A stretch of 64,000 nt of DNA from Corvus cornix cornix (taxonomy: Eukaryota; Chordata; Aves; Passeriformes; Corvidae). Shown here one piece after another: positions 30,215 through 44,396 of the stretch (within the stretch, counting starts at the first letter, position 1; every line of letters begins with the position of its first letter). Below the pieces are notes generated by a model that worked only from the letters and a program-made list of their open reading frames with translations, made no database searches and was not told the DNA's origin. The position numbers and the translations under genes were made by a program. Location of the stretch: contig NC_046332.1 in the NCBI RefSeq assembly GCF_000738735.6, forward strand, positions 44,612,046-44,676,045, written 5' to 3'.

Positions 30215-33180
30215 GATTTATTTCAGCAGGACTGTAGCACAGCCTTGACTCAGTAAGGGGAATACAGATATCAGTGGCAATAGAAAAACCTACCAGGCAG
30301 CTGGGAGCAGAGGTCTACCTCATGTTGGCTGTGGCAGTGCTTCCCAGCACGTCCTTGCAGGGCAAGGGCGGGTGAGGTAGTGGGCTGACACAACACACAC
30401 CAGCAGAGGGGCTGGGGAGCCAAAGTGACTCTAAACTGGCAGCAAAGAGCCCATGGCTGCAGCACCTCGAGTAGGGGAGGCAGCCTGACTGTGCAAAAGG
30501 AGGAGAGTAGATTAAGACCATCCCACAACTGGTCTCATTTGCTTTTAGAGCTTTGGCATGCAGGGTTGCTGGGAAAGGCCTAGGTCAATGGAAAAACAAG
30601 AGTCAAAGTTGCAATGGGACTGGGCTGAGAGGAAGAGAGAAGGATGGAGGAGGGCGTGCAGTGGTGCTGGAGTCAAGGGCTGTGGTGTGTAATAGGAATA
30701 GTCCAGCAGCCAGTACTGCTGCACGTGTAGGTGGTCAGGGCTCCTGCCTATTTGAAAGGAAAGCAAGACAAGAGGGTGGGAGTGCATGCAGGGAATTTGC
30801 AAGAGAGCTTTTCCAGAGGCTCTGATTAATCATTTGGCATCAAAACCAATTTAAGCAATCTCTGCCCCAGGCATAACAAAGGAGAAATCACAGGGTGGGG
30901 AGCTGTATCAGGGATGGGCAGAGACAATTAAGCCAGCTGCCATCAGAGAAAAACTGGCTGAACTCCCATGGGAGGATGGTGATGCCAGTACAGTACAAAC
31001 CAGTCACCAGTGGGTCAGAGATTTAGAGGGCTGGGGAGACCCTTTCCCAGAAGGATGGCTGCAGGGCAGGAGCAAAGGCAAGCACAGAGAATGTCTGGGG
31101 GCGGGTGTGCTTTGCAGTTCAGAGCAGCCCCAGCCAGCCTGGGAAGACACAGGAAGCTGGAAATCAAGAAAAGCACCTTGGCTTTTCCCGGCAGAAAGGG
31201 TTAACTACGACCCTACTAAACGCAGCTGCCTCCTCTGCTGAGGCCACAAAATGCAGCAGGCAGGGGGAAGCTGACTTTGAGAAACAAGTTACTGAAGCTG
31301 TCATTTCATCATGATGCCCTCTACTAGGAATAATTTAAAGAAGGCACTAAAACTGTCAGGGACTTCACCTTGGCAGTAACAGAAGTTAGGCGATATTTCA
31401 GAGGAGAGTGTCCATAATTAGAATGAGAAGAAATATTCCAGCCAAACACATCACTCACAACTGGTCTTGCCTGCTGAGACGATCAGTGGCTTAGTGCTAG
31501 TGAAGCCTTGGATCAGCTCTGGCTCTTTGATTTACAGCTGCCCTTGGTGTAGATTGGACAGGGACTGGCACATTTGTTCCCAACCCATCTGGCTGCCAGG
31601 ACACCACAGCAACAGGGCAGTGTTGCCAGACTGCACCTTACCAGGTCCTGCTACCACACAGGAAATGTCCAGCCAACCCAAATCCATTTACAGCTCAGCC
31701 ACACACAGAGTTGTGCTGGCCTCCAAAGGACCGCAGACAATTTCTTCACTGAAACTTTGCCCACTTACTCAGGATGGAAAGAAAAACAGTCATGGAACTG
31801 ACGTTCTAGAAAAAACTAACTGCTGGAATAGAACTCAGTATTTGAAAACTTGTGAGCAGGACAAGAAAGACCATAGAGAGAGCTATCATCATATCCCCAT
31901 TTGGGGGTTTGCAGGTCTGCATTTTATCATAGACCAAGAAAAACGACCCCTCCTCCATTAGAAGAAAACGTACCTAGCTTAAGGTGTTGCACAGGTTTAC
32001 TGGCATTCAGCTTAGGGCTATTTCAAATTGATCACCAAAGAGGTAAGACACAATCAAGCATAATAATTAAGTGATCTGCATTCATATTCACAACATGGTA
32101 TGTGATCCACAGCATGTCCCACATGAAAGTCAAGTCTCAAGTTGTTCCATGAAACACAGTCCTGGAAGAGGAGTAGCTGTATCTCCACACCCTGAAACCA
32201 CCACAATGCTTGTGCCCCTGGGAAGACTGGGGGTGATCCATTGAGGTACAACCTGAGCACCCACCTTCCTGACCCTAAGGGAACAGCTTCCTTCAATCTG
32301 CAGATAGAACAATATACACTAATATATTTGTGTATACTTTTTCCTCGAGCCTGCTGGTAGACACATTCAGAAGACTAGCAGCAATTTCTTTTCACAACAG
32401 TGATTGAAAAAGAAAATGTGCTGTGAAGGCAGGAAAGATCAGGAGTTTGCCAGCGGAAGAGAACAGATAAATGACGGGGCTCAGTTCAGGCCCTCATGCA
32501 GGGACAGAGCTGACTCTAGGTATTTTCTCTCTCCTGTTGCTTGTGCCTGCTCTGTGTCAGGGTTTTACTGGTCACAAATGACCAACCTACCCAAGCCCAC
32601 TTACAGCATGGACACACACAGAGCTATGCCAGCACCTGTAAGAAGTGTTACCACACAACAGCATGAGGAAAAGGGCACTCTGCAATCTCTGCTCCTAAGG
32701 ATACCTGCTCTTTGTTATGCCCCTTGGAAGAGCAGTTACATTATACAAAAACAGTGAGGCTAATCCATTTATTAAAAAAAAAAAAAAAAAAAAACAAAAA
32801 CCAAACAAACCCCCAAACCTTAGCTATACAGAGGTCAGTGTATCCATGCTGGTGAGAAGTGCTCCAAAATAGGAAGCACACAAGACAATATAGCTGGGGT
32901 CTTGCACTGTGCTCTTTCAGGTTCCCCTGCTTTCACAAGAGTACCCTCCCACAAGCACATATTGCCATGCACTCAGTTACCTGCATATCTCCATTAGATT
33001 ATGGACAACAGAATTAGGGCATCAGTGCCCTGGAGGGGAATGGGGGGTGTCTAGGGGTTATGTGCACTTTGGATGTACTGTCTCTACTTGAAAAAATTTT
33101 TTGTAAGTTCCTACTTAAAATCTTGCCTAGCATTCACATATAGACTCTCACTTCTCTAGGAAAGGTTAAAGTGTTTGCCT
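30215..33180. other. intergenic, no gene recognised
   Basis: There are several open frames of 60-165 codons, but none has a recognisable domain. A run of 21 A sits at 32774-32794, followed by an A/C-rich stretch; on the minus strand this is a T-rich tract downstream of GJB6. Confidence 0.5.
32774..32794. repeat. A homopolymer run
   Basis: 21 consecutive A residues, followed by degenerate CAAAAACC repeats. It may be the relic of a retroposed tail. Confidence 0.9.
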
Positions 33181-34156
33181 TTTATTCAGAAGACTTGCTC
33201 CATTTCCAGTAATACTTTTCCATGTCCTCGAAACCAGACAGCCTCTAGTCTCGTAACAGCACCATCAGTCTACTACAAAAAAAGCAAACAAATCAAAGCC
33301 AAAGAAGTTCCATGATGTGATACAGCATAAAGAAACAAATACAGCTAATACATTAGAGAAATAAACATCTACATAAACTTACGTAAGTTGCTATAAAACT
33401 GGCAGTAAGCAATTAAAAGACTGATAAAATTATGAGGTCTGCTAGATATTTAAACAAGTCTACATAGGCTGTAACTATATTCTTGTGCTGTTTTTAGGCA
33501 TGACTTTGCACTCAGAATCTAGCTACCTCAATTATCCACACTGGTGGGCTTTCATACAATTCCTCTACAGCCAGCAGCATGTATGCAAGCATCTCAAGCT
33601 ACCTGTCCAGACTCAAGCAGCACTTGCAAAGCTGTGAAGATGTATGTAGCCTATTGCTGTCTCTTCCCTATGAATATGGTATTACAGGGTTCATCTGCAT
33701 ATGCCTGGTTAAGAAACAAAACAGTCAGTTGTGTGCTATAACACCTTAAGTAACATGGAATCTTAGATTTTAGAAAAATATTTTAATCATCAGTTCACAA
33801 GTAAAAACTATCACTATTACAAAACATCATGTAATACTAGAAATACCTAGCTTGGAAAATTTTGTTCTTATTGCTGCTGCATTTAGTTTTCAGGAGCTGT
33901 GTCAGCGTGAAGGTAGGAGTGGGCGTCCCACTTGTCAAAGTCAGCTTGTAAGGGTACTCATAGGAAAGTGTATCTTCCTATTTAATCCTCACACAATTTT
34001 CACGTATTTAGGCTGCCCTGACTTTTTCCCAGACGTGTACATCTGACACTATGCATCAAAATCTCACCCAACTTTGTTTCATACAACAAATTTCATTTGC
34101 AGCCTTTAAATAAAACATTCACTCCAAAAAGAGTGAACATCAGCATTGACACCACC
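33181..34156 (-). other. GJB6: probable GJB6 3' UTR
   Basis: About 975 bp downstream of the GJB6 stop on the minus strand, ending at an AATAAA signal (33181-33186). Variant ATTAAA signals lie at 33981-33986 and about 33782. The length is comparable to mammalian GJB6 3' UTRs. The extent is inferred from the signal only. Confidence 0.4.
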
Positions 34157-34948
34157 TTAGCTACTTGAAAACCCTATAACTGTGTTCTGGCAGCTATCAG
34201 ATATTAACTCGTTCATTTCATTTTGTTTGGTTTCTTCCTTATTCTCATGGTTGGGTTGCTGTTTCGAATTTCCAGCTTTTTTAGACCTTCTGAGGAAAAA
34301 TTTTGTCAGTAAGTAACATAATTCAGCCACATTTAAAAGAATGCAAATGCTGGACACAGCAATCATGAAAATAGTGAACACCGTCTTTTCAGTAGGTCGG
34401 GAAACAAAGCAGTCTACAGTGTTGGGGCAGGGCCAGGCATTACACTTCATTAAGCGAGGCATTCGGAACCCATCGTACATGAAATAAAACGCGTACATGA
34501 AGACTGCTTCAAAGATCAGTCTGAAAAAGATGCTACTGGTGTATGTCCACCACAAGGAGCCCTCAATACGAAACCTCTGTTTTCTGATTTCTTCGATGTC
34601 CTTGTATTCACATTTCTGGTCTCCTTTTCTGAACTGCCTTTTCTTCTCATGCCTCCTGTAAGCCACATGCATGGCCACCAGTAGTGCAGGTGTGGAAACA
34701 AAGATCAGCTGCAAGGCCCAGAGTCTGATGTGAGAGATGGGGAAAAAGTGATCATAGCAAACATTTCTGCAGCCAGGCTGAAGTGTGTTGCAGACAAAGT
34801 CATCTTGTTCATCTCCCCAGACTCTTTCTGCAGCCACAACCAGGATCATGATACGGAAGATGAAGAGGACTGTGAGCCAAATCTTCCCGATACTGGTGGA
34901 GTGCTTATTTACACCTCCCAAAATGGTATGCAGAGCTCCCCAATCCAT
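34157..34948 (-). CDS. GJB6: connexin 30 (gap junction beta-6)
   Basis: Encodes 263 residues of a four-pass gap-junction subunit that co-assembles with connexin 26 in the inner-ear supporting-cell network and in epithelia. It has C53/C60/C64 in loop 1, C169/C174/C180 in loop 2 and four membrane spans at the usual places. The long tail containing KQNEMNELISDSCQN is diagnostic of Cx30 rather than Cx26, and the length is close to human Cx30 (261). Two oddities: loop 2 reads CNAWPCPNTVDCF, matching mammalian Cx26 more than mammalian Cx30, and position 125 is Arg (QRFRIEG) where mammalian Cx26 and Cx30 have Lys. Residues 10-97 are nearly identical to the adjacent GJB2. Single coding exon, complete, no damage. 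Confidence 0.98.
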   Translation of the reverse strand: MDWGALHTILGGVNKHSTSIGKIWLTVLFIFRIMILVVAAERVWGDEQDDFVCNTLQPGCRNVCYDHFFPISHIRLWALQLIFVSTPALLVAMHVAYRRHEKKRQFRKGDQKCEYKDIEEIRKQRFRIEGSLWWTYTSSIFFRLIFEAVFMYAFYFMYDGFRMPRLMKCNAWPCPNTVDCFVSRPTEKTVFTIFMIAVSSICILLNVAELCYLLTKFFLRRSKKAGNSKQQPNHENKEETKQNEMNELISDSCQNTVIGFSSS

Positions 34949-34965
34949 TGTCTCGTTTCAATCCT
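34949..34965 (-). other. GJB6: GJB6 coding-exon 5' UTR and splice acceptor
   Basis: A TTGTCTTGTCTTGTCAG tract on the minus strand gives an acceptor (AG at 34966-34967), leaving 17 untranslated bases before the ATG. Its sequence is unrelated to the GJB2 acceptor, so the near-identity of the two genes does not extend into the intron. Confidence 0.75.
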
Positions 34966-37900
34966 CTGACAAGACAAGACAAATATACAAAACTAAGATT
35001 AATCAAGACAGGAAACAAATACCATCAAGCATGTGGTTTAAAATAAAGGCAATATCATAATTGTAACACATCCACTGGCTGTGGTAACATTTTGTTGACG
35101 CAGTGCACTTACTTACAGCTAGTCATAAATAATAATCTAATCACATAGCAGCAGGTAATATTTCATTACTGGATAACACACATGGCACCACATTCATTTG
35201 ACTTCTAGGTGTATTTGCTAATGCCACATTAAGAAAGACAGATGGGAAAATGATGAACACAGCCTTAAATTAAAAGATACAACTTTTAGCAGATTGATAA
35301 CAGTAACAAAACAATAAAAGGTATCAGCCAAAAGTAAGCTAGATGTTATGTTATTTTTTAACATGTTAGACAGATAGAATTCCTATACAAATCAAGGCAG
35401 ATTGGTTTATCCTTATCTTCAGAGAGTAAATAATGATTTGAGTACATTCCAGCAATAAAGACAGACCCTGAGTAACTGCTGCTAATGCTCTGCAACTCGC
35501 ATGAGAAGGTCTGGATAACCTGTGTCCACCAGTTTAAAAGAAGTGTGACTGCATGCTTAGTCAAAGCAAACTCCAGACTACCTTGAAACAACGAAGGTAA
35601 AATCTTGGTTATTATCCAACTCAACCTGGATGCTTAAAATCAATGCTTAAGATTCATACCAAAATTGCTTTTCTCTCCACAAACTACAAAAAGGGCCTCA
35701 GGTAACTAGACAAGGACTCCTTTGTGGCTGTCAGGTTGGGGTTTTTTCCTCCCCTCATAACACAGAATTAGTCCTGGAATAGGGGAGATATTTCACAGGC
35801 TGGAAGAGTGCTATGGTCAACGTTTGAGGAGTTCCAACAGGCTAGCAGTAGCTCAGACACTTTTTCAACAGAAGCATACAGTTTCCAGCAGGTCAGTTAC
35901 AAAGTACCATGACTGCAATAAATTGAAGATTTCACCTTTTTGTCTCCTCAGGAATACCACAATTGTCTGGGTTTCCACAGCTTCCACAGCGTTTCATACA
36001 GAGCATTCAGAGGCATTTCAGCCCATCTCCCCGCACCCCTCCCGTTCAGATGGATTTACAGAAAGCTAGTTTGCAAGCTATTGTGTATTCAAGAAACTGG
36101 CATTTCTTGTGCCTATCAGCCAGGACCCTTTAAGAGGGCTAACAGATCTCTTGGCTCTGAAATTCCTCATGAAGGTTTTTATTTCACAACTTTGTTAATT
36201 TGTTTGTATCTCAGAGAGTATTTCTTTGGCATTTACAGCACAAGGCACCAGTAAGCAAAATCACCTTTTCAAAGTTGCTTTAAAGAGCAGCTACTGGCAA
36301 AAAGGTCATCATATCAATCACAAGATTTTCCTGACTCTGAGTTGGATCACACTGCATGAGGAAGAAAATGGCAACGCTATTTTGTAGTTGTCTTCCACAT
36401 CACACTCCCATTCTGAGTAATGTCAAAAACATTTCTGGTTTACAGTGAGTTATATATAATCAGTAGGTCACATACAGTAACACAGTATCAAAGTACACAA
36501 CAGCTCAGAGAAAATGAGGACACTTAATTGTTACGTAACACAATGGTGTCTTTTCCTTGAGTTACTGGGATTTAAATGTAATCTCCCTTCACTAGCTCAA
36601 TAAACTACATTTCCCTCAGATCCTGCTGGTTGTGCAGGGTTATACTCCAGGAGGTGAAAACCAAGGGGGAGGCCCAAGATCTTACTAAGATTGGAGAGAA
36701 CTTTTCCTGAGCCTCCTTCAGGATGCAGAATCTATTTGAGCTATTGCCTCTGTATCTGACTGAAAACAGTCCTGAAACAGACTTACCTTGCTATCCTGCT
36801 AGGCTTTTTTTTTCCAAGAATAAAGATTCTTTTTCATTAGCATACAGTTACAGAAAGTCTCTGTAGGTTAACAACCCTATAAGGACACAGGAAAGACCCT
36901 TAATACCAGAGATACTTACTAAACATATCAGGTGGATTCTTAATTGTTTGCTTCCACCCCTTTTTCTGTCACCTGATTGAAGAAAATTCTTCCAGAATTT
37001 GCCTTGGCAATTATTGCATTGTTAAACAGAGGGACAGTTACAACTTCTTAGTGTTCTCTGTTACTATTACACACATATGGCAATTAAACTACTTATAAAA
37101 TGACACTACAACTAAGTATTATGACTAGAAATACTTATGAACATTTGAAAATAAATCCTGTAGAAGACTGGCACCATGTAAACTGTGGTATTACACACAT
37201 TATTCACCTATCCTGTAACTCCATCGGAGTCCTTACTTTCTTCTCAGTCATTCTATCATCTTCTCCCTGCCTGTCAACCATCTTCTTACAGAGTGAAAGG
37301 GCTGTGAAGAAAAACCTGAATATTCCCTCTTCATAAACCCTGTTTCTTAGCTTCACATCTCACTGCACACCAATACTGATGCCATTTTGTTATAACTTAC
37401 ATGGATTTGTTTTCTCCTTCCTGTACAGAAGAGGATTCAAAATACTAGTTCCCCAGTGTGTAGTCAGTCAGCTCAATAAGCTCCCCTAACCCTATTTTCT
37501 CCTGAGGTCACACTGCAATTCATCTACTGTGACTTTGTGAAGGTGCATTATAAAGCAGGGGACTTGGGCATAATTTCTTCCTAGGACTAATATGTTTTTG
37601 TTGGTTTGGTTTTTTTAAACCTGATCCATTTCACCAATCTGCTTTACAGCACAGACCCACAGATCATCTGAAAAGGACAGCTTCATTAAAACAAACAAAC
37701 AAAAAAAAAAAAACCAAAAACTCCAGGCTGCAAATTGCAAAGCATGGGTAAGAACGAGCAGTCAGTGGGGAAGAAGGGTTGGCAAAGCTTTAATGCTGAG
37801 GATAATACACACTCCTCTTCATCTGACTTGCTCCATCTTCTCTGAGAGTACATTGTGCTTGCTAAGCCAAAAAACTGTCCTTCAATTCTAGCAAAGACAC

Positions 37901-40900
37901 ATCTGTATCTGGGTCAAGAAAAAAGAGAAAGCCACCACACTTTGAAGACGCAGTCTTTTGCCCGGACACTCCTAGTGGCACCTCTTTTCCAAAAAAGCCT
38001 CTCTCTTTCCTATCTGCCCAAACACTCCTCCCTTCACCCTTCCCACATACCTTTCCAAATCTTCAGGCTATCTCTTCAACTCCTCCTGCCACCATCCACT
38101 GTTCTTCCCACTGCTTGCCAAGCAAGTCACCAACCTTTGCCCCTTCTTGTTCATGGCCTCTCAGGCTTGTTTCGACACTGGTGAAAAGTCATATGACTTC
38201 TGGAGTACTCCAGAGTGCTACAGGCACTGATCAGACACCAGTGAAGTCTCACTATCTTCTCCCTGAAAGGTGGCACATGTAAGACTGTAGTGCCATATCC
38301 AGGCAGCCTGAATTCCATCCAAATACTTCGGACACAGTGTTTCCTACTAGCTGGCTTTAAACAGCTCTCCTCAGTGCAACTTAGAGGATCCAATGAAGGC
38401 AATTCAGACGCTGCCAAAGTGTCCACCCCTCTCCAATAAACAGACACAGTGATCCAAGCAGAATTTAAGTTAGGCAAGTATGGCCCTTCACACTGTTAAA
38501 GCCACCAGTGCAGATCACTCCAACTAAACATCCCATCAGGGCTGCCTGTACTGATGTGATGGCTCATTTACTCTTTACTCACTCAAAAGCTAGAACCTTG
38601 ATCATAGGTTTTCTTTCAAATACTTGTTTTCCTTTTTACTAACAAGTAAAATATTAACTGTCTTGCTGACCAAAGGAGAAGAAAGCAGGAAAATTACATC
38701 CCTTTAATGGGTTGGTAAGTTCTGTTTTTGTAGAGCCAGTTCAGATACTATTTCTGTGTGAGCAAATCCTGCCAAATGCTTACAGAAATAGTATGTAGAC
38801 AGCCAAGGACTTACCTAGCTTGCTGGTCTTAGAAGTACAGCACACTACAAGAATACACTAAAGAAATTAAAGCTTTGGTGAATTTGGGGGAAAAAATGTA
38901 AAGTAGGAATGAGGATAGGGATTGATTAAAAAGGAAGAAACTGGGAACAACAGAAGACAGCTGAAGTTAGCGAGGTTGAATAACTACACATTTAGAATAA
39001 TTTCTAACATGGGAGTGCATTAAGTGTTAAATTCTCCTTCACAAAAATTGCAACTGGGCATGAAAATAAGCTTTTCCAAGCCTCTGCATAGACCTCTGTT
39101 CTACTACCAGCAGCATCTTCTGTTTCATTTCAACAATTAGAGGGCCACAATGGTATATGGTTGTTACAGTAAGAGTTGAAAACAATCATAAAAGATCATC
39201 ATGTTCGACTGAAAAGTTAAGTTACAAGGGGAACAGTTCTGTATGATCACACAACTTAGCCACACAAGCAGGCGTTTCATTTGGGGTTTAGTTTTTTTGT
39301 TGTTGGTTTGGGGTTTTTTTCACTAGTAAGCTAGACAGCAGCAAGAGAAGAACTACAGCTTAACTGTTTCTGTAGTTCTACAGCTTATGGCAGTATTTTG
39401 AGCTCTGTGTTGTCATGGTTAGACTGCCTTCTACTTTAAAGCTAGCTCCTGTAAGCCTACATTAAACCGCAATCACAGCACGGTGCATACATCCAGTGAA
39501 AATCCCTGCAATTCACAACACCGAAGACAATTATCACTGAGCTGCCCTGTTTATGAGTACAGCCAGCTTGTTAACAGACACCATTTTCCTCTGCTAAAGA
39601 CTATTATACTGGAAAATTATTAGTCAGTGGCTAAATCCACAACTAGAATACAGTGAAGGTGAAAAAACAACAGAAGATATGTCTCTATCATATACATATA
39701 TGGTGCTTCTGCTATAGGATATTATCAAGCAAAAAAAAGTAGTCATAAGCAAGTATTACAATATTTGCTTATTCTACAGGAACATCAAGGAGACCTATTC
39801 AAGAAGAGGTCCACAGACCCCTAATATATGCATAGATTCAGAGTAAGATTATACCCTTCTCGCTTTCAATTGGGATACCAACTTATTTACCGTACTGGAT
39901 TTACACAGAAATTTAGAGGGTGTTCACAATTACTCCAGTTCTATCCAAATTTTAGTGTAGAGTGTACCAGGAGTTACCAGTTTGGTGTGATATTCCACCA
40001 CTTTCAGCAGTATATCCAGATACTGATAAAAGATCAGCAGTCTGCCAAGACAAAAGTCACTTCATCCCATGTGGGAATGTATTAATCAAGATAATCTTTA
40101 AGCAAAAAAGCACTGGTCTCAAGTGTCCCTGCCTACCTCCCAAGCTGGGGACAAAGGTAACTCACATAGCCACAGAAAAGCTTTAGAACATCTAGACGAA
40201 CAGATGCAAAATCATTACCAAAATTATTTTATGACCCACCTTAGCACAAGAAGTATTGCTGCATGTTGAGGTCTAACATGCATTCAAAGGCAGTGCTGAG
40301 ACAACTTTCCCTTCAGGTGTTCATCTCAACAGTTGCACTGGGAGCAGTGGCTCATAGAGGGGCTGATAACCAGCACTGAGGTGTCCCAGAGCTGTATAAC
40401 GCTGTGTCATTACCCAGATTTGAAGAACACACTAGTCTGGGTTTCAGCAGTTTTGCATCAGCATGCCTCCTGATGCCAACCTGGCATCAATTTTACAGCA
40501 AGCACTTAACTGCTAGTGTGTAGATTTTGTTATTCCTATCACTGAGTTAGTTTTGGTGCTGTACCACAAGAACAGCAGCACTGCCAAGGCTGAAGCAAGG
40601 AAGCTTCTAATAAATACAGATTAACATCTTCCAAAAGACAGCATCCTTTTATTTCACCAAAAAAGGCTGGTACACAGGCTACAGCAATCACTTACAAACT
40701 AGCTCAGACTTCCTACCTAATTTGTTAGTTTGTCCCATGCCTCAGTTTCCCAGACATTACACTAGAGAGAACAAAAATCTCACCATCTCCCAGGGCTGTT
40801 CTCCTGAAATGCTCCACTGCAATTACAAGCTTCACAGGCTCAGTGGACCAAGACAGATAAGTATCAGTGCAAAGCTGAAAGCACAGAGCTTGAATTCAAT

Positions 40901-43900
40901 CATCCAGGATGTTTCTGACACCTGAAAAAGAATGCAGCTCCCTACATTGCTATAGCTTTAATGCAGAGTCCAAAATGCAAGAAGACAAAGCTTTCAACTT
41001 ATACCTTGACAACTAAAATCCTTTAATAGATAGCTTCCAGCTATTTTAATTTTACAGCAGTATTTTAAAAACTTCAAGGAGTATGCAGCTGGAAGACTCT
41101 GGAATATCAACAACTCTACTTCTTTCCTAAAAAGCTGAAAAAGATCAAAGCAGCAGTCTAACAATCGCAAAAGCCTGTGCAATTCTCTCTGGTAGCTCTT
41201 AAACTTTGTTCTGAACATCTATCTCCAGATCAGAGTGGAAACTGGAGAGGAGAAGAGCTGTGACAGAGGGATTACAGCATATCTGATTTGACACAAGAAC
41301 AGGCAAAGACTAATCAGACACAGGAAACCTCTGACAGTTGCAGGTCTGAACACTGCAAGCATTGTTCTTTCCTTCTACTCAAGTTTAGGAAAACAGGAGG
41401 CATTCTTTGCTCTAATTAAACCCAGAGAAACCCAACAGATTAGGACCCAATTTGTATGTGGTTAAATGTTATTAAAAATGATGCTACTTAAATATCAACA
41501 GCATTTAAGGGTTCAGTTTCTACCCACAATGACACCCTTATGACTGTCCCATATTCATGCTCTCACATAAGTTTTAAGTTATTTTCCAAGGATGCTTGGA
41601 AATATCCGTATCTATCTCACTCGCCTGCAAGTGTAACTGAAGGACTACTATCTCCAGAATATCTCTGCACAAAATTCATTCCACTCATACAAAACAGGAA
41701 ATCAGAAGTTACACTTGAAGGCATAACAAGACAGCACAAGTCCTACTAGAATTTAGCCCATCTCAGCTGGTTTTCCTGTAAACCTTTCCTTCAAGGCGTG
41801 CTTAAAGCTTCTTGCTTTGGAAGAAAGCCGAATCCCAAGGACTATGTCTTTGCTGATACAAGTGTCCTATTTCCCATATTTTAAAGAAAGTTTTAGAGAT
41901 ACTATATCCTGCTGCCGGTCATCAAAATAACTTTATAGTTGCAACATTTTTATGTTGCTTTTTCTTCTTTTTTTTTAAAGCCTGTTACCTAATTCGTATT
42001 TCCATCCCCCTACACCTAAGCAAATGTCTACATTCTGTCTACAAATCTCTCTTTTCCTCCAAAATTGGCTAGACTCTGTCTTCTTTCACACACAGAATTT
42101 GTACTCTTTTGGAAACACTAACTAAACTTACAAACACTAAGATTTTATACCGCACTGCAGCTTTTCCTTGAGCATGTATTTTGTTATTTCATTCATCAAG
42201 AGTAAAGTCAAAAGCAACTTTTTCCTTTTTAAAACTCTATTACAGAAAGAAATGCAGCTGTGAGATAAGGAATAGCATTCGTTTCAACGTTCTTTTATCT
42301 TTTTTCCACATTCCTGTTGTTTTGACAGCACGTTATCTCACCTCATATCATCACTTTAAGTTTTCCTTACACAAACTGGTGTTTAGCCAGACAAGAGTCA
42401 CAGTTCTCCTTGCAGATACCTCATCAGTCATCATTAAATAACAATTAAAATCAACAAGGAACAGAACAAGATAAAACATCAAAAGAAAAAACAGCTTCAA
42501 CCCATGCTCCTATTTCACGCAGTGTCTGGGACCACTGATTTAATTGAAACTGTTCACAAGAATCAGGCTTGTAAAAGCATCCTCTTTACTCACAAGTACC
42601 CACTGAAGTTATGCAATGACTGTTATGAAGAACTTGTATGTGTAACCCAAAGTGCTCGTATTTTTCTAGCTACTGAGAGAGTCTGCTACCTTTTCCACTG
42701 TACAATTACCTTTTTTTTTTTTTGCACAAAATAAATGAGGCTGCCCAAATAATCTACCTGGGCTGTGCATCAAGGGATGAAAAACAGCAACACTGTCAGA
42801 GACTTCAGAGGCTCAGCTTCAGCAAATTGAGACAACTGGCCCTGTCAGGACACAATCAATTTCTCCACAGAAATATTTTAATTGATGGGGTTTTACTGTT
42901 CCATTTTTAAGCTCTGCAATACATCGTACTACCAATTATGAGACTGACAGTTCAGGGGACTGTCTGAAGTCTCCTAGAAACCCTGACACACGCAGTACAG
43001 ATGTAATCTTATGGCTCTGGAAATGTGTTGGAAAGCCCACCTGGAAATTTACATTGCAATGCCTAGTTGACACATGGAGGTACCTCCTTCTTCCAGGCTG
43101 AGGCTTGTCCCACCATTGCCTTGTTCTCTAAGACAGATCTAACAATCATATGCACATCCTTTTGCCTACTCTCTTTTCACTGGGGCTCTTCAAAGGATGT
43201 ATCTGGCAAGTAGAGTTCCCAGGTTGAGCAGTGGAGGCCAAGAGACATTAGGAATTACCTAATTCCTTTAACAAAATCAAGGATGAAAATACATTTCATT
43301 CTGCTTTTGACTCAGTGTACACACACACACTGGGGTGATACCAAACCAAATTCACACCCAAACCCTCATATCATTTCATACAGGTCACAGACATTAATCC
43401 CATTAATGATCAAAGTTATAAAAACTGGGTTTAAAAGAGCATTCTTAAAACAAATGGCCACTTACTTCTTTCAACCCTCTGCCTGTTCTCTCAAGAGTAT
43501 TTCCAGGCTACATGGTGAAAACTAATGGAGTACAAGACAAGGAAGTAATTTCCTCTGTTGGGGGCAGGGAAGAGATTCTTCAAACACAAGAGACTGTGAA
43601 AGTAACACCCAGCCTAGGAAAGCCCGATGACGGAAAAAAACAGTCATGCCCAGAATATGCCCAGCTACCAGCTGGTGCCAGGAGCTAAGCAAGCACTCCT
43701 GCCCTTACTCCAGCACGTCCTTCGTGTTTTATTCAAGGCCTTAAGTACTCATTCTTTGTGCGATCTTATCCAGCCCCGATACTGAGAAATACATTTATTT
43801 CTGACTCACACCTCATTTCCTATTCCCCCTGTAATTCTAAGAAATGTTTCCAGTGTGTGATCAGACATTCACAGGACCTGTCAGTTTTACTGATGCAAGC

Positions 43901-44396
43901 TGTTTACCTTCCCGCAGCTCTCTTAACATCTGTAGGCGTGTCACAAATTACCTGTAATTGCAGGAGCCTTGATTTTGCTTGGTATTGTAGCTGGTCGTAC
44001 GTACTTCACATAACGCGCTTACAGAGAGCTGGTGGGAGGTGGAGACAGATTTCGCTGCAAGTTAAACGCGTAACCAACGCGGACATGAGCATTCCCAATC
44101 AAAACTGCTCGCGGGGTTCGAGCGCTCCCCGTGACGCTCAAGCTGGGGACGGGAAGCGGAGAGCGCCCATGCCGAGCAGGGAAAATCCTGGCGGGACAAG
44201 AGCAAATCCTACCGGGGCAGAATGAGCAGCGCACACGGCAGCTCCGCTCCCGGCCCCGCTCCCTCCCCGGCGGGCAGCGCCACCAGAGCTCCCGGCTCCG
44301 CTGCCGCGGCCCCGCGCTGCAGTGCAACAAGTGCGGCCTCAGCTGCCCGGGGCAGCTGCCCCGCCGCGCCCCCTCCCTGCCCGCCGCGCCCCTCAC
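34966..44396 (-). other. GJB6: GJB6 intron (predicted)
   Basis: About 9.4 kb of AT-rich DNA between the acceptor at 34966 and a CAG|GTGAGG donor at 44396. No CR1 or other large repeat is visible and open frames are short. It includes a 13-base T run at 42711-42723 and a short AC tract near 43320. It may hold transcriptional control elements, since in humans deletions upstream of GJB6 also silence GJB2. Confidence 0.55.
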
